Shown piece by piece: positions 9,954 through 21,300 of a DNA stretch of 64,000 bases. A model generated the notes under the pieces. That model ran no database searches, was not told where the DNA came from, and worked only from the letters and a program-made list of their open reading frames with translations. The position numbers were made by a program, and so were the translations under genes. Source of the DNA: Ascoidea rubescens DSM 1968 (lineage: Eukaryota > Ascomycota > Saccharomycetes > Ascoideales > Ascoideaceae). The DNA lies in the NCBI RefSeq assembly GCF_001661345.1, contig NW_017962932.1, positions 124,001 to 188,000 of the forward strand, written 5' to 3'. Positions within the stretch are counted from its first letter, which is position 1, and each line of letters opens with the position of its first letter.

Positions 9954-10451
9954 TTAAACGTCGATATATTTGTTATCAACATTTGAATAAGTTTTATAAG
10001 CGGTGTTAATTTGGTTGATGTTTTTGTCTAATTTATTGTTTAAAGATTGAATATTGTTAATGGCGGTATTCAACTCGTCATCAGATAAGTCCATACCATC
10101 ACCAATGAATTCAGGGACCATTTTCTTGAATTGTTTGATATCGTTTTTGGCCGAATTCAACTTTTCAAAGAATTGGTGGTAGTTGTCCCAGTATTTGTCA
10201 TGATCAATATTGTCATCATCGAATTGAGATTCTGGACCAGCAGAAAATTCATCATCAAGATTATCATCTAATGAAAAGGATTGATCATTGAAATGAGTAC
10301 CAAAGTTTTCTTTTGTATTCTTTTTGGTAACATCGAATGAAGCTAACAAGTCAATTTCCTTTGAGATTTTGCTAATTTGTTCCATTTTTCTTTCTAAGTC
10401 ATTCAAAGTAACATTTTCATGAATAGAAAGGTCAAAGTTAGGAGCACTCAT
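9954..10451 (-). CDS. Small acidic coiled-coil protein, unknown
   Basis: A 165-residue protein starting MSAPNFDLSIHENVTLNDLE. Two helical, heptad-like stretches (residues about 15-40 and 95-150) flank an acidic, Asp-rich middle (SLDDNLDDEFSAGPESQFDDDN). There are no membrane segments and no catalytic motif. I do not recognise it. The composition is typical of a cytosolic or complex-bound adaptor. The ATG at 10451 is chosen; upstream codons in frame are hydrophobic and lack an ATG. The codon bias looks like that of a well expressed gene. Confidence 0.7.
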   Translation of the reverse strand: MSAPNFDLSIHENVTLNDLERKMEQISKISKEIDLLASFDVTKKNTKENFGTHFNDQSFSLDDNLDDEFSAGPESQFDDDNIDHDKYWDNYHQFFEKLNSAKNDIKQFKKMVPEFIGDGMDLSDDELNTAINNIQSLNNKLDKNINQINTAYKTYSNVDNKYIDV

Positions 10452-11948
10452 TTTTGGCAACAGTAATATTATGATAGATTGAAAAGAGGTAAAGGAGTTT
10501 TGTTTGGACAAACTTATGAAAGTTTAAGAGAAGAGTCGATTGATTGGCGGGTTGAAAGTCGAATAAACGTGGGTAATAATTAAATAAATTTAATTATTTG
10601 TTGATAGTCTAGAAAGGAGAAGTGAAAAGTGAAAGAGATCGAAAGGAAAACTGATACTTATATACAAACTGGAGAAGTTGAAGAAAAGGTGGGAGTTGAA
10701 TTGTTGGCCAAGTTGAGCAAGTTGTTGAATTGTTGAATGCAATTGAAATGGTGCAATCAAGTTTGTGAAGCGATTGGGAATGGTGGAATTAGGAAAGGAT
10801 GAAATTATGAGTTTAAAGTATTATGACAGTATGACTAATATGACCAAAGTTATAAACATGACTAATGTCTGGCAGATAAGGTTGAGGATGGAGATATCAA
10901 CAGAAACTGAAACAGAAACAGCTCAGAAAGAGAGCTCACGATTGAGCAAGAACCAGTGAACTGCTTATCATCCAGAGTATGGGGTAAGAATAACACAACA
11001 ACTCCAGAGCGCTCCCAAAAAGCTTCCAGAGTGGTTGCAAGTGTTTGCAAGTGTTTCCAGAGTGTTTCCAGCAGGCTTCCTGTGCTCCCATAGGCCAGCT
11101 TCCGGTGGTTCGCCTAATTGCAAGCAGCTCTTATCAGTTGCTGCCAACATCCTCCAGTGCCATCCTCTTACATTGCTCGATCACTCCAGCTCTCTTGTGG
11201 GGTTATGCTTCTAGTAAACAACTGACCAAACCCCCTCTCGTAATGGGACGTCAGTGTGCGCTGGCGGCTTTTTCTGCGCGGTTGCTGCTGGTGCTCCCCG
11301 TGCGCAGTGCAACTTTCTGTGGAACCCGACTCCAACACTGATCACAGATATTCTATTATCACTGGCTGTAAAGTGTATTCAATTATAATTTTAACCTCAT
11401 AAACAGATTATAGACAGATTATAGGCAAGTCATAAACAAATTTTAAACAAATCATAGGTTAATCAGAGGCAAATCCCAAACAAATGTCACAATCTGAGTT
11501 GGATATGATCACAACTCGCTCAAACAAGTCACAATATATCCAGACTTCACATACCGTAGCGAGATTGGTCAATTGGCTCTTGTTTACAATGTTTTATTCA
11601 ATTCAAGCTGTTCTTGTGGGTAGAGCCCAACTCTTTGTTGGCCAACAAAATTAATGCCAGTAGACCTCAAGTCGTTTTTGATTATCGCCAGCTATACCAT
11701 ATCAAGTATAGTCCAATATAAATATTGGATTGGAATCCCCCATTATTATCTTCTAATTATCTTTTCACTATCACACTAGTTATAATAATTATTTTTGTTA
11801 CATTTGGACAAAACTCAATTGTTTTTCAAATACTACTCAAACACTATTCAAGTTTATTTATCAATTTGAAGTCGATACTTTAAATTCTTCAGTTCACCTC
11901 CTCACTCTTCTCAGCTCTTTCATAATATATAATATTTAGTCGCCAAAG
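10452..11948. other. Long intergenic region with a GC-richer island, upstream of RGI1
   Basis: No gene I can support. 10880-11340 is clearly GC-richer than its surroundings and holds several short unconvincing frames on both strands, plus a CCCCT stress-element-like site near 11232. 11340-11480 has a loose repeat of CAAATCATAGG-like units. TATAAATA at 11717-11724, inside the palindrome CCAATATAAATATTGG, is the likely RGI1 TATA box, about 225 bases from the ATG. Confidence 0.5.
11717..11724 (+). promoter_or_regulatory. Probable TATA box of RGI1
   Basis: TATAAATA sits inside a 16-base inverted repeat (CCAATATAAATATTGG). It is the best TATA match upstream of the RGI1 start. Confidence 0.4.
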
Positions 11949-12473
11949 ATGTCAGACATTTTATCATCCATCGAAAATACTCTTGCTGGTAATAACCAAG
12001 CTTCTGGTAAAAAGGGTAAAAAAGGTGGAAAGAAAGGTGGAAAGAAATTAGGTAAAACCAGTGGAAACTCTGATATTAGGTTGTTTGACGACTTGGAGAC
12101 CTTTCAACTCTATCTACAGTCTGAAGAAGATGATCAAATACATGCACAGGTCAGTTATATTCCCCAGTTTGTGTTGAATTCATGTCACAATGACCCCGAG
12201 AAGATAAAGCCTTCAATGAACAAGAAGAACAAGAAGTTTGTTAGACATTTGAACCAACACATCAAGAAGAATTTGTTGACAACATTACCTGAATCAACTG
12301 GTTTTTCAGACATGCAATTGAAGTTGGATGATACCATAGATACACCTGATAAGTTGACGTACAAATACACCGATCATGGTGATCATTCGAACAAATTGAA
12401 GGTTGAAGTTGAGGTTGGTTGCTTCTCTGATAATGCTAATGTTTTTATTGATTACAAGACTTATCCCTGTTAG
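11949..12473 (+). CDS. RGI1: Respiratory growth-induced protein Rgi1/Rgi2
   Basis: A 174-residue member of the yeast RGI family, small proteins induced on respiratory carbon sources and involved in energy metabolism. Family landmarks are VSYIPQFVLNSCHNDPEKI, NKKFVRHLNQHIKKNLL and the C-terminal NVFIDYKTYP. The N-terminus is unusual: residues 20-37 are a GKKGKKGGKKGGKKLGK basic repeat in place of the short Lys-rich start of S. cerevisiae Rgi1 (161 residues), so the protein is about a dozen residues longer. The ATG at 11949 is the first in frame. The gene stands alone with a long upstream region. Confidence 0.93.
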   Translation: MSDILSSIENTLAGNNQASGKKGKKGGKKGGKKLGKTSGNSDIRLFDDLETFQLYLQSEEDDQIHAQVSYIPQFVLNSCHNDPEKIKPSMNKKNKKFVRHLNQHIKKNLLTTLPESTGFSDMQLKLDDTIDTPDKLTYKYTDHGDHSNKLKVEVEVGCFSDNANVFIDYKTYPC

Positions 12474-13136
12474 AATATGGATAAGATAAAGATCAATTGC
12501 TTATGAAAAAAACCCCCGACCAAAAACTCTTAATTTATTTACTCCAATTACTCCTTTTAACGATTTACGATTCTTTACTTGACTTTGTTTTTTACTTTAT
12601 TTTCTATTTTACCTTTCATTTTACTTATTTTTTTATTTTAATTTGTGACTTAATGCGTACTTTTTATGAATTTAATGCCTCTTGATTATAGAAGTTATCC
12701 TAAGTAAATTGATCTTTTATACTACTATTCCATGTCTAATTAGATATAGATAAATAAACTGCTTCTACTAGGTCCTTTATTGAAAGAGATTGTAGATTAT
12801 CCGCGATAGCCATAAGATGGAAAACACTATGGCTAAGATTATCCATAGCGTTTAAGAGGTGTTTTAGAGGTAAAGATAAGGAAAAGAAAAGTTGCGATTT
12901 CTGAACCAGTTCTGGTGACCGTTTTCACCTTGTGTTGCTATTATGAGGATATATAGTTAAGAGTTGTTGCAATTGTTAAAATGATAACCCCCTTTATGAT
13001 CCAGTGCATCCATTAAAATCTCTCAATCTCTCAACCTCTCAGGTATGAGTGCACACATATATATAGACGAACAGTTTCTAAAGCAACTTGTTATATTCAC
13101 TAATTATACAGTTATTAACTTGAACAGTTAAGCAAA
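12474..13136. other. Intergenic: RGI1 terminator and PIC2 promoter
   Basis: T-rich 3' flank at 12590-12640. TATATATA at 13058-13065 lies about 72 bases upstream of the PIC2 start. A direct repeat CTCTCAA(T/C)CTCTCAACCTCTCA lies at 13019-13041. No gene seen. Confidence 0.45.
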
Positions 13137-14048
13137 ATGGGTAATGATAATAAAATTGAATTGTTTACACCTAAATACTTTGGCGCTTGCACAATTGGAG
13201 GAATCCTAGCTTGTGGACCAACACATTCAGCTGTTACACCATTGGATTTGATTAAATGTCGTCGACAAGTTAGCTCTGCGTTATACAAGTCCAATCTAGA
13301 GGGGCTAAAGACGATCCTCAAGGGTGAAGGAATCAAGGGAATATTCACAGGATTTGGAGCAACCGCCATAGGGTATTCATTGCAAGGAGCAGGCAAATAT
13401 GGGTTTTATGAGTTTTTCAAGTACAACTATTCTAATTTGATTGGAAAAGAACTATCAGAAAAGTACAAGACAACGTTGTATTTGAGTGCATCGGCATCAG
13501 CAGAGTTTCTTGCAGATATATTTTTGTGTCCATTTGAATCCATAAAAGTAAAGACACAGACCAGCATTCCACCATTTGCTAATAATGTAGTTGACGGATT
13601 CAATAAGATTATGAAGAGTGAGGGAGTATATGGATTTTACAAAGGATTGTATCCATTGTGGTTCAGACAGATTCCTTATACCATGGTTAAATTTGCTACG
13701 TTTGAAAGAGTGGTTGAGCTGATATATAGCTACTTGCCCAAGAAAAAGAGTGAGTATTCGTTGGGAACTCAAACTGGGGTATCGTTTTTGGGAGGATACA
13801 TTGCAGGTATCTTTTGTGCTATTGTGTCGCATCCAGCAGATGTGATGGTGTCTAAAATCAATAATGAAAAGAGCTCAAATGAGTCAACAGCCAATGTTGT
13901 CAAGAAGATATATGGGAAGATTGGATTTGTTGGATTATGGAATGGCTTACCGATTCGTATTGTGATGATTGGAACATTGACGGGGCTTCAATGGTTGATT
14001 TACGATTCATTTAAGGCTGCTGTAGGACTACCAACATCAGGTCATTAA
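13137..14048 (+). CDS. PIC2: Mitochondrial phosphate/copper carrier Pic2
   Basis: A 303-residue inner-membrane carrier of the mitochondrial carrier family, with three repeats. The signatures are [11 protein letters not shown] (about residue 40), [11 protein letters not shown] (about 135) and [11 protein letters not shown] (about 235). The match is to Pic2 rather than Mir1: [59 protein letters not shown] and [21 protein letters not shown] all follow Pic2. Pic2 imports phosphate and, in S. cerevisiae, copper into the matrix. A CTG codon occurs at the variable site before IYSYLPKKK. The length is normal and there is no presequence, as expected for the family. Confidence 0.95.
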   Translation: MGNDNKIELFTPKYFGACTIGGILACGPTHSAVTPLDLIKCRRQVSSALYKSNLEGLKTILKGEGIKGIFTGFGATAIGYSLQGAGKYGFYEFFKYNYSNLIGKELSEKYKTTLYLSASASAEFLADIFLCPFESIKVKTQTSIPPFANNVVDGFNKIMKSEGVYGFYKGLYPLWFRQIPYTMVKFATFERVVELIYSYLPKKKSEYSLGTQTGVSFLGGYIAGIFCAIVSHPADVMVSKINNEKSSNESTANVVKKIYGKIGFVGLWNGLPIRIVMIGTLTGLQWLIYDSFKAAVGLPTSGH

Positions 14049-14955
14049 GAGAAGAGGAAAAAAATAAGAAAAAGAAAAAAAAGCAAACATTCCAACAATA
14101 AACAAAAGCTGGTTTGTGATCATTAAATAGCAAACAGTAGCTAGATAATTAGACATATATTCCGTTTATAGTAAATGATTAGTAAATGATTAGTAAAGTA
14201 TAAAAAATGAAGCTGCATGAAAAGCTTAGCACCAGATCTGTATCCAGCCAGGACCAAAGTTTAATTTTAGACTAGGAATAAGGGCTATTCAGAGTGGAAT
14301 TGAAGCGAGAATTCATGGAAATGAAGCTGAGACACATTTTGTTTGAGTAATTGAATGCAAACCACCACCAGCACTGCCAGCATCAATGGCACCTGTTCTT
14401 GAGCTTTTGCTCTCAGACACTTGTTCTCGAACTTTGAGCTCTGTTCTGGGCTGATTCCAGGTTCAGGCTGGCTCTGTCACGGGACGCGCACAAGCAGCCC
14501 TGCTGCTGCCCGGCTCACAATCCCGCGCGATCTCCGTTTTTTTTTCCTACTCATGCTTTTCCCGCCCGCGTGACCTGCACGGCCCCGTGAAAAAGAAACT
14601 GGGTTTGCGCTAAATGCAGACAGCGTCAGTTTCTGCTGAGCCTGTCCCTCTGCTCCTGGGCGCAACAAACGTGGCTCTTTTACGATAGCCCACTAACGCA
14701 CCACAGCCCTGAGTGCCACAGCCAGCTACTGTGTACACACGCACAAGCACTGCATGTAAACGCTCTTTTCAAAGAGTAAACAATGTCCATTTATTTAGAA
14801 ATTATTTGCAATTTGGAGTCTGAAATATTTTGATCCCCACATATAAATATCCTCTTATTTCCTTCTATGTTGGCGATGCATTATTGTCCATATCTATCTT
14901 CATCCAGCTTTTGCTCCAATTACTATTCTCTATTTACAGACAACTACCCACCATA
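14049..14955. other. Intergenic with a GC-rich island, upstream of the GPI protein
   Basis: 14380-14760 is GC-rich (runs such as GCCCGCGTGACC) in an otherwise AT-rich window. A CATATAAATATCC TATA-like site lies at 14840-14852, about 110 bases before the ATG at 14956. No gene supported. Confidence 0.5.
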
Positions 14956-15516
14956 ATGAAATTCTCTGCTAGTGTTCTTCCAATTGCCTTCATCTCAGCT
15001 GCCAATGCTGGTGTTTTACAAAAAAAGGACATCGGTGACGATATAGCATCTGTTTGGGGTGATGCCACCAGTGGAATTGCCTCTGTTGCTACCAATGTTG
15101 CTACCCATGTCACATCTGTCTTCGATGATGCTACCTCTGTCGCAGAAAGTTTAGGTACCAGAGCTGCCTCTGGTATCACCTCTGGCTTTGGTGATGCTAC
15201 TAGTGGTATTGCCTCCGTTGCCACAAATGCTGCCAGTCATATAACTTCTGGTTTTGGCGATGCCACATCTGCAGGCGATAGTTTGTTTAGCAGAGCCACC
15301 AGTAGAGTTGCAAGCAGGATCTCCGAGGAACAAAACGACAATGATGACGAGACCTCCACCACTTTGTCCACCTCTGTGGTGAGTGCCGGTGCTGCTTCTG
15401 TCTCTGCTTCTTCTGACTCCTCCAGCTCCAATGGTGCCGGTGTGCTTTTTGCCAACCACTATCAAAACGCTGGTATCTCTTTGGCTATCGTCGGTGGTTT
15501 CTTAGCCCTCTTATAA
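14956..15516 (+). CDS. Small GPI-anchored cell-wall protein A, with internal repeats
   Basis: A 186-residue secreted protein. It has a signal peptide (MKFSASVLPIAFISAANAG), then LQKKD, possibly a Kex2-like processing site. Ala/Ser/Thr-rich repeats follow: a block of about 45 residues around GDATSGIASVATN...H(V/I)TS(V/G)F(D/G)DATS occurs twice. After a short acidic spacer (EEQNDNDDE) comes a Ser-rich stretch. The C-terminus is a GPI signal: SSNGAG, a spacer, then NAGISLAIVGGFLALL. It would end at the plasma membrane or in the wall. The C-terminal 25 residues match the protein at 25086-25574. Strong codon bias (GCT, TCT, GGT) points to high expression. The ATG at 14956 is chosen because the signal peptide starts there. 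Confidence 0.85.
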   Translation: MKFSASVLPIAFISAANAGVLQKKDIGDDIASVWGDATSGIASVATNVATHVTSVFDDATSVAESLGTRAASGITSGFGDATSGIASVATNAASHITSGFGDATSAGDSLFSRATSRVASRISEEQNDNDDETSTTLSTSVVSAGAASVSASSDSSSSNGAGVLFANHYQNAGISLAIVGGFLALL

Positions 15517-16297
15517 ACGGCTCCATTCTGCTTTTTCAATTGATTTTTCTATACATTCATTTCTCTCTGACATTGTTTTTTTAACTCTTCACTTTCTATA
15601 GTTCTTATCTTTGTAATATTATTCACCCAACCACATTTTACTGTTGTAGTTCTCTTCGTTCCTCTTCTCGTTCCTCTTCGCCTCTCTTCAAACCGATCCA
15701 AATTCCCGCCCAGCTAAAAATAAACAGTCTAGACCCTTCCTTCAGGGATGTCCTGCAGACTCCACGCCCGTGGAACCACCGTGCCCAAAAAGGCCTGCTG
15801 CCACACACCTGCCTTTTCTGGCCACATCCCTTTTCGACCCATCGTTCTGAAACCTGATTTCCAGTCCAAAATGTGTTTTTGAAAGGAATCCACTCATTTT
15901 GTCCTCACCACTCCTGTAACATCCAACTTTATATATTTATATCCCTATATACATCTGCATCCCATTATATTTCGTTTTTCTGCTCTATTTATACTATTCT
16001 TCATCACCTCGCAGTATTATTATCCTCACTAGGCTCTCTGCTTACTTCCTCTTTCTTATACCCCAGTATCCCCTCGCTAATTTCAATTCTTTTTGGCTTT
16101 CTTTCTTTCTTTTTTTTCTCGTCTTCTCATCTACTTAGGTATCTTCAATATCTTCATTTTCTCTCAATCTTGTCACATCGCATTATATCGTTTCATACCA
16201 TATCCACTTTCAAACTCTCCCAAAACTCCCTCAAACTCCCTTTTTACTTTGATTCGTCTTTATTTCCTGCTAAAAGACATCAATAATCTATCCAAAG
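15517..16297. other. Intergenic: OPY2 promoter, pyrimidine-rich
   Basis: Strongly C/T-rich from 15640 to the OPY2 start, with TTCTTTCTTTCTTTTTTTTCTC-like stretches at about 16100. An open frame of 137 codons here is a by-product of the pyrimidine bias (Ser/Leu/Phe/Ile only). No gene supported. Confidence 0.5.
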
Positions 16298-17818
16298 ATG
16301 AATTACGCTTACCGATACGATGACATAATAATAATACAATCTCCCCCCTCCACTTCTAACCATCTCTTTCAAAAAAGATCCGATTGCGTACAGTGTGAAG
16401 ATGACTCTCCAACTTGCAATTGCGAAAAGGGACAAACCTGTAAAATGGTCGTTGCATCCTGTCAATCATGCGCTTCTGTTAGATGCGTTTCCTCTTCTTC
16501 TGATAGCAGCAACGACAACGACAACGACAACGACTCCCCAAATATAGCTGGAATAGCTGGCGGTGTGGTCGGGGGTGTAGTGCTACTAATCTTAATCATT
16601 TTTTTACTTTGGTGGAGACACAAGAAAAACAAGAAAAAATTACAGGAGATGATGATATTACAACAACAACGACTTGAAAAAAATTCCATGCTAAATCAAA
16701 ATTCTCCAAACTCTCAGTTCAACAACAATAACAATAACAATAACAATAACAAAAGCAATAATAATAATAATAACATCCAAAATGCTCCAATACTAAATAA
16801 TGGCGAATTTATGGACCCAAGAGCTGCTACTAATAATAGTGTTAGAGGTAGTATTGCAAGTGCAACTTCGACCATCTTCTCCAGAGCTTCTAATTTAATT
16901 CCAATAGCATACATTCCAGGTGTAAGACAAAACAAAACTGTATCAACCTATTCAGATTTCTCAGATATCGATGTCTCAGTATCGGGTGACAGGTTTTCAA
17001 AGGCAACAATTGTAGCTAATCCCTCTGAAACCATGACTGCAATAAGAGCAAGACCCAAATTAGTTAGTATAAATGAAAACACTTTGACCTCAAATGATGC
17101 CTCTGCTGCAATATCAGCTTCAAAATTAGGCGGTGTTAAAGCTATAAAAATTAATCAAAAATTACCTTCCTCAACTCTTAATAATACTACAAATTCAAGT
17201 AATAACAACAACAACAATAACAATGTTCCAAATAAATCAAGTAGATTGCAAAATGAATATATCCCAGAAAAGGACATAACATCTTCTGATTCCGATTCTG
17301 ATTCTGATTCTGATTCTGACTCAAATTCAAATTCAAATTCAAATTTAAACTTGGATTCAGATCTGGATTTAGATTCTCAAACTAAAAAAAATACTCTTAA
17401 AAACAAACAATACCAATCAATTAATCCGGGAAGTAACCGGAAAACAATGTTATCTAATATCACAGAATCAAATGAAGGCTATACTTCAGATTCAGATATA
17501 TCTTTAAGCTCCGAAGGAAGTATACATACAAACAACTATTCTACAAAAAAAGTAGAGAGCAACAGCAACAACAACAATAATAATAAAATAAAAAATATAC
17601 TGCCTTTGCAAATAAAAAGACCATCCGATAACTATCTAAATGCTTCAACCTCAAATATCTCAAAAAAAAATAATGATATTATAGTAAATCTAGATTTAAA
17701 TGACTATGATTCAGATTCTTCTTACAAAGATGCTGCATCTCATAAATCTCATATATCTTATAAATCACAAACTCATAGCCCCTTTGACGATAAATTCGAA
17801 ATTAAAGACAGAGATTAA
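16298..17818 (+). CDS. OPY2: Membrane anchor Opy2 (HOG/filamentation MAPK pathways)
   Basis: A 506-residue single-pass protein. The N-terminal outside part has eight cysteines (residues 30, 33, 40, 42, 48, 55, 58, 63) in the Opy2 pattern CVQC...CNC...C...C..C....C. One membrane span lies at 84-106 (GGVVGGVVLLILIIFLLWW), followed by a basic stop-transfer RHKKNKKK. The long cytoplasmic tail is low-complexity, with Asn runs and an alternating Ser-Asp tract around residues 328-350. In S. cerevisiae Opy2 binds Ste50 and so brings the MAPKKK Ste11 to the membrane. There is no N-terminal signal peptide, as in known Opy2 proteins. The gene converges on TRK1. Confidence 0.85.
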   Translation: MNYAYRYDDIIIIQSPPSTSNHLFQKRSDCVQCEDDSPTCNCEKGQTCKMVVASCQSCASVRCVSSSSDSSNDNDNDNDSPNIAGIAGGVVGGVVLLILIIFLLWWRHKKNKKKLQEMMILQQQRLEKNSMLNQNSPNSQFNNNNNNNNNNKSNNNNNNIQNAPILNNGEFMDPRAATNNSVRGSIASATSTIFSRASNLIPIAYIPGVRQNKTVSTYSDFSDIDVSVSGDRFSKATIVANPSETMTAIRARPKLVSINENTLTSNDASAAISASKLGGVKAIKINQKLPSSTLNNTTNSSNNNNNNNNVPNKSSRLQNEYIPEKDITSSDSDSDSDSDSDSNSNSNSNLNLDSDLDLDSQTKKNTLKNKQYQSINPGSNRKTMLSNITESNEGYTSDSDISLSSEGSIHTNNYSTKKVESNSNNNNNNKIKNILPLQIKRPSDNYLNASTSNISKKNNDIIVNLDLNDYDSDSSYKDAASHKSHISYKSQTHSPFDDKFEIKDRD

Positions 17819-18388
17819 TACATAATCTATTAAGGACTAAATTTTTACAAATTTCAATTTTTCTATATTACATTCTTATCAAACTACAGTTCTTTTTATT
17901 GTTCTTATCGTATATTTTATTCAAATTCTACTATACCAAGATTTTATTATGTTTTTATTGAATGAGTGTTTTTTATTTATAATAAATATTTTTTGCTGTG
18001 TTTTTTTCCTTTTTTTTTTGTTTCTTTTTTCAATTCAAAAATTTATTTATTAAAATTCTATAGACTTATAAAAAGATCTAAACTATTAGAAGTAAAAAAG
18101 CAAACAATATAATACAAAATAACTTAAAATCAAAAAAAATTAAAAAAGTTAAAAAATATTTAAAAAAATTTAAAAATATTAAAAAGAATTGACACCAATC
18201 ACTAAAAGCAGTAACACAATTATAGGTAAGACAAAAAATTAAAAGATTAGAAAGTCACTTGAAAATGAAATAAAAATTTGTTAAAAATGCCAAAAAATAA
18301 AAACAAAACAGGAAACAACACGAAATTTCAAAATTGAAAAAAAAAGGAAAGAAAATCAAAAATAGCATTCAATTTAAAACAATCACAA
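17819..18388. other. Convergent 3' region OPY2/TRK1
   Basis: Very AT-rich, with T-runs at 18000-18030 and AAAAATT-type repeats at 18120-18190 that could serve as polyadenylation/termination sequence for both genes. No gene seen. Confidence 0.5.
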
Positions 18389-21300
18389 TCAGGCAGCTGT
18401 ATTATTAGTATGCAATCTACTATTGAGATTCAAATGAGTATTTCCTCTAGAAAGCACATGGTTAGCTTGAACCTCATCTCTTTTAAGTAATCTTTCAGAT
18501 GGTAATGTTATAGCACGATCAATTGCGTATGGTAAACCTCTATGACGCCCTCTGATAACCATGCAAATAATAACCAATTTAGAAACCGTAGTGAATTGTG
18601 ATGAAAATGATGTTGATTCCCCAGGATAACCTAATGATAATCCAACTGTACCATATGCTGAAACAATTTCAAATAAAACTTGGAAAATTGTAAAACTGGT
18701 TTGGGTTAAATTACTTAATCTCCCTCCCTCGGCAATACATATTATAAATAAACCAATGAATATAAACCATAAATCATAAGATAATTGCTTTCTTAAATGT
18801 GTTCCAATGAACGTAGTTGGTTTTTTATCAAGATCTTCATTCTCACTTTGGTCATCAGGTCTATAATAAACTCCTAAAGATTGTTCTTCATAAACATTTG
18901 TACGTCTAATAGAAATAGCTAAAGGCAATACAGAAATATACATCATTAACATGTAACTAACCTGGACCGAGGGGTGTAATTTTGCTAAATCTACCACTGA
19001 AAACCCAGCAGTTCTTGTACTAAAAGCTTGAAAAAATGCATCAATAATTCTATAACCAACGGGAATAGATTCAACGGCTTCATTTGAAAGATCTAAGATA
19101 ATAAATAAAATCACATCAATTAAATTCAAAGTAACTAAAACGAAAAGCAACCATAAAGTTGGAACTCTGGGAAATAATAAAGTGAAACAACGACGAGGAT
19201 TATCAAGAAGAAAACCCAAAGATTCTTTAAAAAGTGATAAGTCTGGCGCAAATTTAAACAATACCCAAATAATAAATCTTAAAAGAATAGGAAACCCAGT
19301 ATTGCCAATTACAATAAAGAGTGAACAAATTATTAGGAAATAAGCTGATTGACTAAATGAAACCATACTATCTGGAGTTAAGGTCATACCTAAATTGTTG
19401 AAAACAGAAGCAGAAGTAAAGAAACCCCACCATGGAACAGAAACACCACAATCATGAATATATGTAACTTTGTCTTTAACAGTTGAAATATAAGGTAAAA
19501 TACAAATTAAGCACATTATATGGAAACCGACATAATAAGTAATAAGAATTTTGACCAATAGTTTGATAGCTCTATATTCTACACCTCCCAATTCTTCCTT
19601 TTGCTGTTCAGTTAAATCGACAAAGGTAGAATTTCTTCCTATAGTTGGATTCCACGAGAGATAATTTGCGCTGAGATTTTTTTTTAAATTATTATTGTTA
19701 TCGCCATCAAATATGGAAGAATCACCCGATTGAGTACGTTTAATATAATTAGTTATTGATTTTGTTGAATAAGTTCTAATTTTTGGAGGCTTTGATGATT
19801 CATCATTATTGCGACGGTGACGACGACGCTTCTTTTTAATTTTATTAAGCTTATCCTTAATTAACTTGTCAAAGGTAGCAGATCTAACAATAACTGGAAC
19901 ATTATCATCTTTATTAAAATTACCATATTTATTATTTTTATACTTATTATCATTACCTTTGGGAGGATAATCTAGAGTTGTTGATTTTTTTAGAAATTTG
20001 ATTTTATGTTTGGGTGTATGGAAAGATACAATGTCAGATTTTTGACTTGAAACATTTGTCAAATTTTTTAATTCGATATTTTGGTCATCTAAAATATTAG
20101 TTGGGGTTGCATTTAAGGATAATTTATCGGAAGTTATAGTTGAAGAAGCAGTGGTATAGTTTGACATCAGAGATTGCGATTTAGTATCGAAATGAATTAA
20201 GTCTATAGTATTTTGAAGAGGCAAGTTGTTTTGGAGAATTGAAGAGTTATTTGAAGTTGACAGATTTGAGTCTGAATCTGATTCTGATTCTGTGGTATCA
20301 GACTCTGAGTTTGAGCTCGAGTTATTAGAGGTATAGTTTGAATTGTGATTTGAATTGAAAGAAGTATAATTGGAATTACGATTTGAATTAGAAGAAGCGG
20401 AATCAGAATCAGAATCAGAATCAGAGTTGAGATTCTGATTATTGGAATGATTAAAAATTTTTGGAAGATCTTGATCGTCTTCTTCATCAGTTGATCCATC
20501 ACGAATGATCAAAGGATACGGAAATTTTGATATATTAGGGGTATTTATTTGAAGGTCTGTGTTTTTATTGTTATTGTTTTGAATATCTGTATTGATTATA
20601 GGGCTTTTCGAAATATCAAAAGATTTATCATTGCTATCATCATGATTGTTTTTGTTTATGTTATTGTTATTGTTATTGTTATTGTTATATTTTTTAAATT
20701 TATTCCAAGGTTTAAAAGGATAAGAATTTGCTCTAGATCTTAATTTATTCAAAGTGTTTGATCTTGATTTATGTAAATTTAAATTGAGGTTTTTCTTTTT
20801 CAATTTTTCTTCTCTCTCTGCGGGACCATTGATAATTAAAGCAGGACCATCATCTTCGTCGTTGATTGGTTGGTTAGCAAGATTATTTTTCAACATTTGA
20901 ATTGATCTTGAAAATTCTTCGGGGTTGAAATTTTGTCTTGCTTTCTTGGCCTTTGATGGGTGAGGTAAATTTTCGGCAAATTTGATATCTCTATTTTGAT
21001 TAGTTGTTGAAAAATCGTTATTGTGATTATCTTGGTTATCTTGGTTATTTATTTCATTAGAATTACCATTATTAAGATTTGTTGAAGTAATGTTAGCTGC
21101 GGAAGTATTGGGGATGTTTTTATTCGGGGTGAGCTCATTAGTTAGAGTTGGGTTTCTTAGATTCAAATTATGAAGAGGAATATTTTTATTAGTCGAATTT
21201 GATAAATTAATTCTTTGAGCTAAAGTGTTTGATCTTCTCATTTTATGGTTCAATTTTGAGGTAAATTTGATATTATCAAAGAACTTTTCAAACCAGTATA

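Noticed and set aside
14934-15465. Antisense frames opposite the GPI protein A gene
   Set aside because: Periodic Ala/Thr/Ser repeats give open complements; the sense strand has a signal peptide and a GPI end.
15873-16286. 137-codon frame before OPY2
   Set aside because: A by-product of a pyrimidine-rich promoter; only Ser, Leu, Phe, Ile and His-type residues and no motif.
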